64,000 nt of DNA from positions 1,054,001 to 1,118,000 of the forward strand of contig JAEQBH010002845.1 in assembly GCA_016808115.1 (NCBI GenBank). The letters run 5' to 3'. Origin of the DNA: Tetrastigma voinierianum (taxonomy: Eukaryota > Streptophyta > Magnoliopsida > Vitales > Vitaceae). The position numbers and the translations under genes were made by a program. Each line of letters opens with the position of its first letter. Position 1 is the stretch's first letter. Positions 59,530-64,000 of this stretch are shown here, in pieces. Below the pieces are notes generated by a model. That model searched no databases. It had not been told where the DNA came from and saw only the letters and a list, made by a program, of their open reading frames with translations.

Positions 59530-60306
59530 TTGTTAGAGTCATAACAGCGCACTGGCTGGGGAGTCCCGAAAATACATTTCGAAGAAATGTTCTTTCCTCC
59601 TGAATGCCCAGTTTCTTTTTCTTTTCCTTGAGATTACGGAAAATGATGAGGGAGAATGTGTAACGCCATTTCACTTCATTATGTCAAGTGAGATTACCAC
59701 AGAGAACTATTAACCCGACATTAGTGGCCCATTTCAAGCATATTCATGAAGACATAAGAAACTACCACCATGAAGGGGTGCTTAAATTGGTTCATGATAT
59801 ATGCTCAACTGAATCATTTGTATTTACATGTTGTACTATCTCCAAAATATCACATTTATTACAACAAACCAATTGGGACCTACATAAGAAGGACTCTAAT
59901 ATCTAGAGCTAGTTTCACATTTGAGATGTCCTAGCGACCTCTCGAGTTCCTTTGAAACATATGATTAAACACCACATGTTCTTCAAGCCTTAGTGGTATC
60001 AGATAACATATATGACCACTTGTGGTGGTCCTCAATTACAGTATACATGTAAAATAATTAGCATATCAAAATGTTCAATCTCCCGTAGGAGTATATAACA
60101 TATGTTTTATATCATAAGGTACCTGTAGGTACACTATAGGACATAACTAAGATATGCCTCAACATTAGGGCTGATTGCTTTTGTTTTCTTATGGTTCATT
60201 ATTCACATACTTATCATATAAATGTTTGCATGCATAGTCCAGTAACAATGAATGAGAAGGACGCAACATAATAGGTACCTGAAGGTACAGTACAGTACTG
60301 AATAGA

Positions 60307-60465
60307 AGTGCCGAAGCACTAAACAGACGTGCCTGCAACACTCAACAGGAGTGCCGTAGCACTATGTAGGAGTGCCGTAGCACTGAACAGACGTGCCTGT
60401 CACACAAAACAAGAGTGCTGGGTAGCACTAGGAAGGAGTGTCGAAGCACTAAATAGACTTGCCTA
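60307..60465. repeat. AGTGC-NNNN-GCACT palindrome array, copy 1
   Basis: AGTGCCGAAGCACT at 60307-60320, AGTGCCGTAGCACT at 60350-60363 and 60371-60384, with degenerate units between (CGTGCCTGCAACACT) and after (AGTGTCGAAGCACT near 60437). Spacing is about 20-22 bases. Confidence 0.85.
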
Positions 60466-60689
60466 TTCATTCACTATTTGGTCTTAGGCCGGCATACAAT
60501 TATATGTGTTTAAGAGCAGTTTAGTCCAATCTTAATAACATTCATGTAGTTGTGTAACCCAAAATGCAAGAATTCATATCCATTTCCTAATGGTTACCCT
60601 AATCCCCCATTTGCTTAGGTTTTATAGGATTAGCAATCAAACAAGCAATGTAGAAAACAAGAAACAAAGCATGTCCAGAAGAACTGGTT

Positions 60690-60785
60690 CATCGAGGCGA
60701 AGCCTTCGCTACGCGGAGGCATGGCTGAGAGGAGGTTCAGCTCAGCGAGGCAAGACGGCTATTTCGCCTAGGCGGAGAGGTGCCA
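60690..60785. repeat. GCGAAGCCTTCGC-type motif cluster in E6
   Basis: GAGGCGAAGCCTTCGCTACGC near 60695-60715 and TTCGCCTAGGCGGAG near 60763-60777 resemble the E1 array motif, but they lie in a different LTR family and on the opposite element strand. Confidence 0.6.
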
Positions 60786-61749
60786 GGCTGGAACAAAAAT
60801 GAGGCATTTTGGCCCTATTTCACAGGACACATCCAATCCAAAATAAAACAAATTCAAACCAAATCACAAAACCCCACTTAAGCCAACCAAAAACACATTT
60901 ATGGAACAGTTAGAGTTTTCCTAACACACACATAAACAAAGAAGGGGTTACAGATTAGCTTCATCCTTGATTGTCACGTCTTACCGCCCTCGGGCGGGCA
61001 GAGGGGGCATGACAAGGACCGACTCTTAACCCATTGGGGACACTGTGAGCCATTTCATATATAAATCCATAAAGAAATAAAACTGATGCACTACTTCCGT
61101 GAAGTGGGTGTTTAAACCGTCTCAGACATATTCTCGAGTCCCATTTACTTGCATATTAAACAAATTCCACTATTACAAAAACTTACATTTACATTATAAA
61201 CCAAAAAATCAAAACCTACATCAAGTGTACTATTATCACGTGGTTAAATTCATCGTATGAGGAATGCCTCGGATGTCCTCTTCATTAACATGGATGAAAC
61301 ACTCGCATAGTTTACAGCTTAGTGGGAAATGATATCAGATATGACCACTTGAAGTGGTCCACACAATTATAGATACACATAAATATAACTATATGTCGTG
61401 AAGCTTACGTATAATCAAGTTTTCATATCTCCGTAGGAATCGTAACGCAGATCTTGCATAAGGTACCAGAGGTACAATACGGCAACAAAGCAAACAACTA
61501 ATTACTTAAGCTTTCTTATTGTTCATTATTCATATTTTTATCATATAAATATTTGCCTATATAGACCACAAAACAGAATTGAGTACTTTTAATTTCATAT
61601 ATCACATTATTCATGTATACAACATGTAAGTATTTGTCTGCATAGACCGGTAACAATGAATGAGAGGAACACAACACACAGTGCGACCAAGGTACGGTAA
61701 TGTGATCACATAAACGCGCTCGCCACATACCAGGCGGCCGTGAGCACTG

Positions 61750-61975
61750 GGGGCAAGAGTGTCGGAATGACGATCAGATGTGCCCCGCCTCACACAACAA
61801 AAGTGCTATAACACTAGCAGGAGGTCATAGCACCGACAAAGATAAGCTGGGCTTACGTAATATGTTGGGAAGACTAGCCGGAGTGCCAAAACACTGATCA
61901 GAGACATGCATGCCCACGTAATAGAAGTGTAGTAGCACTAGCAGGAGTGTCGTAGCACTGAATAGAGGTGCCTAT
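61750..61975. repeat. AGTGC-NNNN-GCACT palindrome array, copy 2 (decayed)
   Basis: Units such as AGTGTCGTAGCACT near 61946-61959, AGTGTAGTAGCACT near 61926-61939 and AAGTGCTATAACACT near 61800 repeat at intervals. More decayed than copy 1. Confidence 0.75.
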
Positions 61976-63060
61976 TGATTCAATATTCGATCTTAAGCAG
62001 ACATACGATTATATGTGTTTCAGAACTCGTTATATCATTCTTAATCCCATTAGCAAATGAGGGTAAGAAACAATGTTTGCCCAACTCTTATACATGTACT
62101 GACCTTTCATTCGGAATAACGGAAGAACGGAACGAAAACAAAGTTGTAAGACTGGTACTCGAACCTTAACACCTTGAAGTACTTGTGATTTAATCTCGTG
62201 ACGGGTGACTCAAGATCCTCTCGGACATTAACAACCCGAGTACCGGGTACTTAACTTTCAAGATCGCACTCAAGATCCTTCAGATTTAAACGACTTGGTA
62301 TCGATACCCAACTTTTGGTAACGTCCTTAACATCCTTTGACCAAAACAACTTGAGTACCTGGCATTCTCAACTCTCGCATCGATACCAACATCCTTCAGT
62401 TAAACTGCCATCGAAAAATCGGCATCAACTTTAGCACCGCACCACTTTATTTCAGAGAAACGGCCAAGCCACATTAATCGAAATCTTCCAACCAAACCTA
62501 AACCACCAAAAACCAACCAAACTGTACTTGAATCAACCAAAGTACATGTATTGCGTGAGTTAGGCTTCTAACCCAAACATAGACAAAGAAAGAGTTAGGG
62601 TAGTTTCCTAACCAACAAATCCATACATTCCATACCAAAAGAAATATTCCAAACAAAAGAGATGTTCCAATCAAGAGTTCCAAACATGAATTCCAAACCT
62701 GGATTTTCTTCTTCTTCTCTTCTTCCTTCTTCTTTTCTCTCCTTTTCTCCTATCCGGAATGCCCTAACCTTCAAAGCAAAAAAAAAAAAAAAAATGAAGA
62801 TTTCTAAGACTATGCTCGTCTTATCCCATTTCGCCTAACTTTCCATTTTCACAATTGGTCCTTCAACTCTCATCTATTTGCAAATGAACATATCCAATTC
62901 CTACATTAACATATACTCTTTTTACATAATGACCTTTGGGTCCTCATTTTACAAATTACCATTTTAACCTTAGTACTTAAATTTCCGAAAAATGCAACTT
63001 TTACTTATATTATATCCTAAACATGTATTAAACTACTAGGGTATAATTTGGGGTGTTACA

Positions 63061-63511
63061 TTGATTCTCTTGAAAGACTTCAACTTAACCTTCATTTTCT
63101 TATTTTCCTTCTCTTCTTTCTTTCCTTCCTTTACTTGATCAAGTAGAACCTCAAGATGAGAGCCAGATCCCAAGAATGGCTTCTACTATCCTCCACTGAA
63201 ATGTCCTAGATCCTGTCAATGGGAATTCTTATGATCTAGAGAACAAGTTGTTCTCTTAATGCCATTCTTGCCCTGATTCTTCCTTTATTTTTAGTCCTTC
63301 ATTCATTCCACCTTGGAAAATCAACCTATTAATATTATACTTTAATATATAACCTTTTTATCTTTATGTCTCGGGGTCCTCTTAATCGCTAATTACTACT
63401 TTACATTTTTTCTCACACTTTAGCACTTAAATTTCCTGGGTAACACAAATTCTGACTTTTTATTATACCATAAACATATCATAAAAATCATTACATAATT
63501 GGGATGTTACA
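63061..63511 (-). repeat. Partial LTR of a second minus-strand Ty3-type element
   Basis: The right end at 63510-63511 gives TGTAACATCCCAATTATG on the minus strand, the same TGTAACA(C/T)CCC start type as E6. The sequence then runs about 450 bases before E6 begins. E6 may have inserted into it. There is a pyrimidine-rich stretch at 63100-63130. Confidence 0.5.
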
Positions 63512-64000
63512 ATTCTTCTCTCCTGGGTGTTAATGGTCTAAATTCATACCCGACCGAAGAGTCAGGCAGACAGCCCTCATCAAGCCGACTCGGGACCCCA
63601 AGTTTCTTCCTCCATACCGTGGCATTGCCAGCCACCTTTACCGTATGAATCTTGCTTTGTCTTCAACTGTTTTACTCACTGTTAGAATTGGGTTTCTGGT
63701 TCTTCATCATGCAGAAGTCTAATTACATTTGTACATCTTTTCAGATCGGCAAGAAAATCTTATCTTCGATTCAGATTCCTTATGTGTCTTTTCTTTTCAG
63801 ATCTCGCAGACATGACCCTTTGGCTCTATCACTGGAAGTACTAACCTCATCGATCGAACCCCTAACTTTTCATTGTCTCCTTGTGCATTATAAAAACAAA
63901 GACTAATGACTTTATGCTTTGTTTAGTCCTGGTCTTAACACATAAGAGTTCTACATTTCATATAAGGCTTCATAGGCCATACTAATATTTTTATCGATAA
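63512..64000. other. Unassigned right edge
   Basis: Moderate GC content and less repeat-like than its surroundings. An 84-codon open frame (63652-63906, plus) has no domain I recognise. It could be the start of host sequence or part of an unfamiliar repeat. Confidence 0.35.

Larger units (their letters stand above)
59530..63060 (-). mobile_element. Degenerate LTR-derived region (E6), minus strand
   Basis: The right end reads, on the minus strand, TGTAACACCCCAAATTATAC, a common plant Ty3 LTR start that also resembles the solo LTR start at 20605 (both continue ACATGTTTAGGATATAA). Two diverged copies of about 620-700 bases lie inside (59940-60560 and 61320-62060), sharing GGTATCAGATA...GACCACTT and TTCATTATTCA...ATATAAATGTTTGC. 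No pol blocks were found. It may be a pair of truncated LTRs or one LTR with an internal duplication. The left edge near 59530 is uncertain, and a PBS-like relic at 59546-59562 probably belongs to the preceding E1 LTR. Confidence 0.5.

Noticed and set aside
60300..60480. Regularly spaced palindromic repeats resembling a CRISPR array
   Set aside because: Units are only 14 bases with spacers of about 6-8 bases, degenerate, and inside an LTR-like plant sequence. There are no cas genes.

Overview
The window is plant nuclear DNA, most likely from a eudicot. One host gene is recognisable: the 3' part of an intronless GRAS-family gene of the SCARECROW-LIKE 32 type at the left edge (3-1106). Almost everything else is repeats. 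There are long AT-rich stretches with (TA)n tracts, one small hAT-type DNA element, one chromovirus-type Ty3 element, and a deep nest of Athila/Tat-type Ty3 elements. No RNA genes, CRISPR arrays or intact mobile-element genes were seen. Every pol or gag remnant is broken by stops and frameshifts, so domains were recognised as short conserved blocks that jump between frames.

Layout. 1-1106: SCL32-like gene, open at the left edge. 1918-4217: an AT-rich repeat with short palindromes, partly tandem; an inverted copy lies at 13346-14595. 4398-12746: element E5, a chromovirus-like Ty3 element on the minus strand (3.7-kb LTR, PPT, degraded pol, gag-like remnant, tRNA-iMet-type PBS, truncated second LTR). 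14596-19044: AT-rich spacer with a minisatellite, a hAT-type element with a perfect 8-bp target duplication (16344-17018) and a 189-bp tandem repeat.

19045-59529: the nest. E1 is an Athila/Tat element with LTRs at 19045-23374 and 57814-59529. A solo chromovirus-type LTR (20605-23180, target duplication agttt) interrupts its 5' LTR. E1 carries gag-pol at 23990-28440 and a 3' ORF2 at 54890-55700. E3 (28447 to about 54160) is inserted at the end of E1 pol. It has its own gag and ORF2 but no pol. The 5' LTR of E3 is split by E4 (30229 to about 43290), a short gag-bearing element that has lost its 3' LTR. E2 (32752-42979) is inserted inside the E4 coding region with target duplication ccatc; it is a full-length Athila/Tat element with 1.3-kb LTRs and degraded gag-pol. 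59530-64000 holds further minus-strand LTR sequence and an unassigned right edge.

The most interesting pattern cuts across these elements. Several LTR families carry their own array of short, mostly CpG-rich palindromes; in the Athila-type LTRs these lie upstream of the TATA box. E1 uses TTCGCC-N-GGCGAA, E3 uses TGTCGCGACA, the 59.6-63.1 kb LTR uses AGTGC-NNNN-GCACT, and E4 has GTGAAATTTCAC. In both E1 and E3 the same family-specific motif recurs inside the element, just before ORF2. In E3 that internal array is followed by its own TATAAATA box and a leader-like stretch. This suggests that ORF2 has a private promoter built from the same regulatory module as the LTR promoter.
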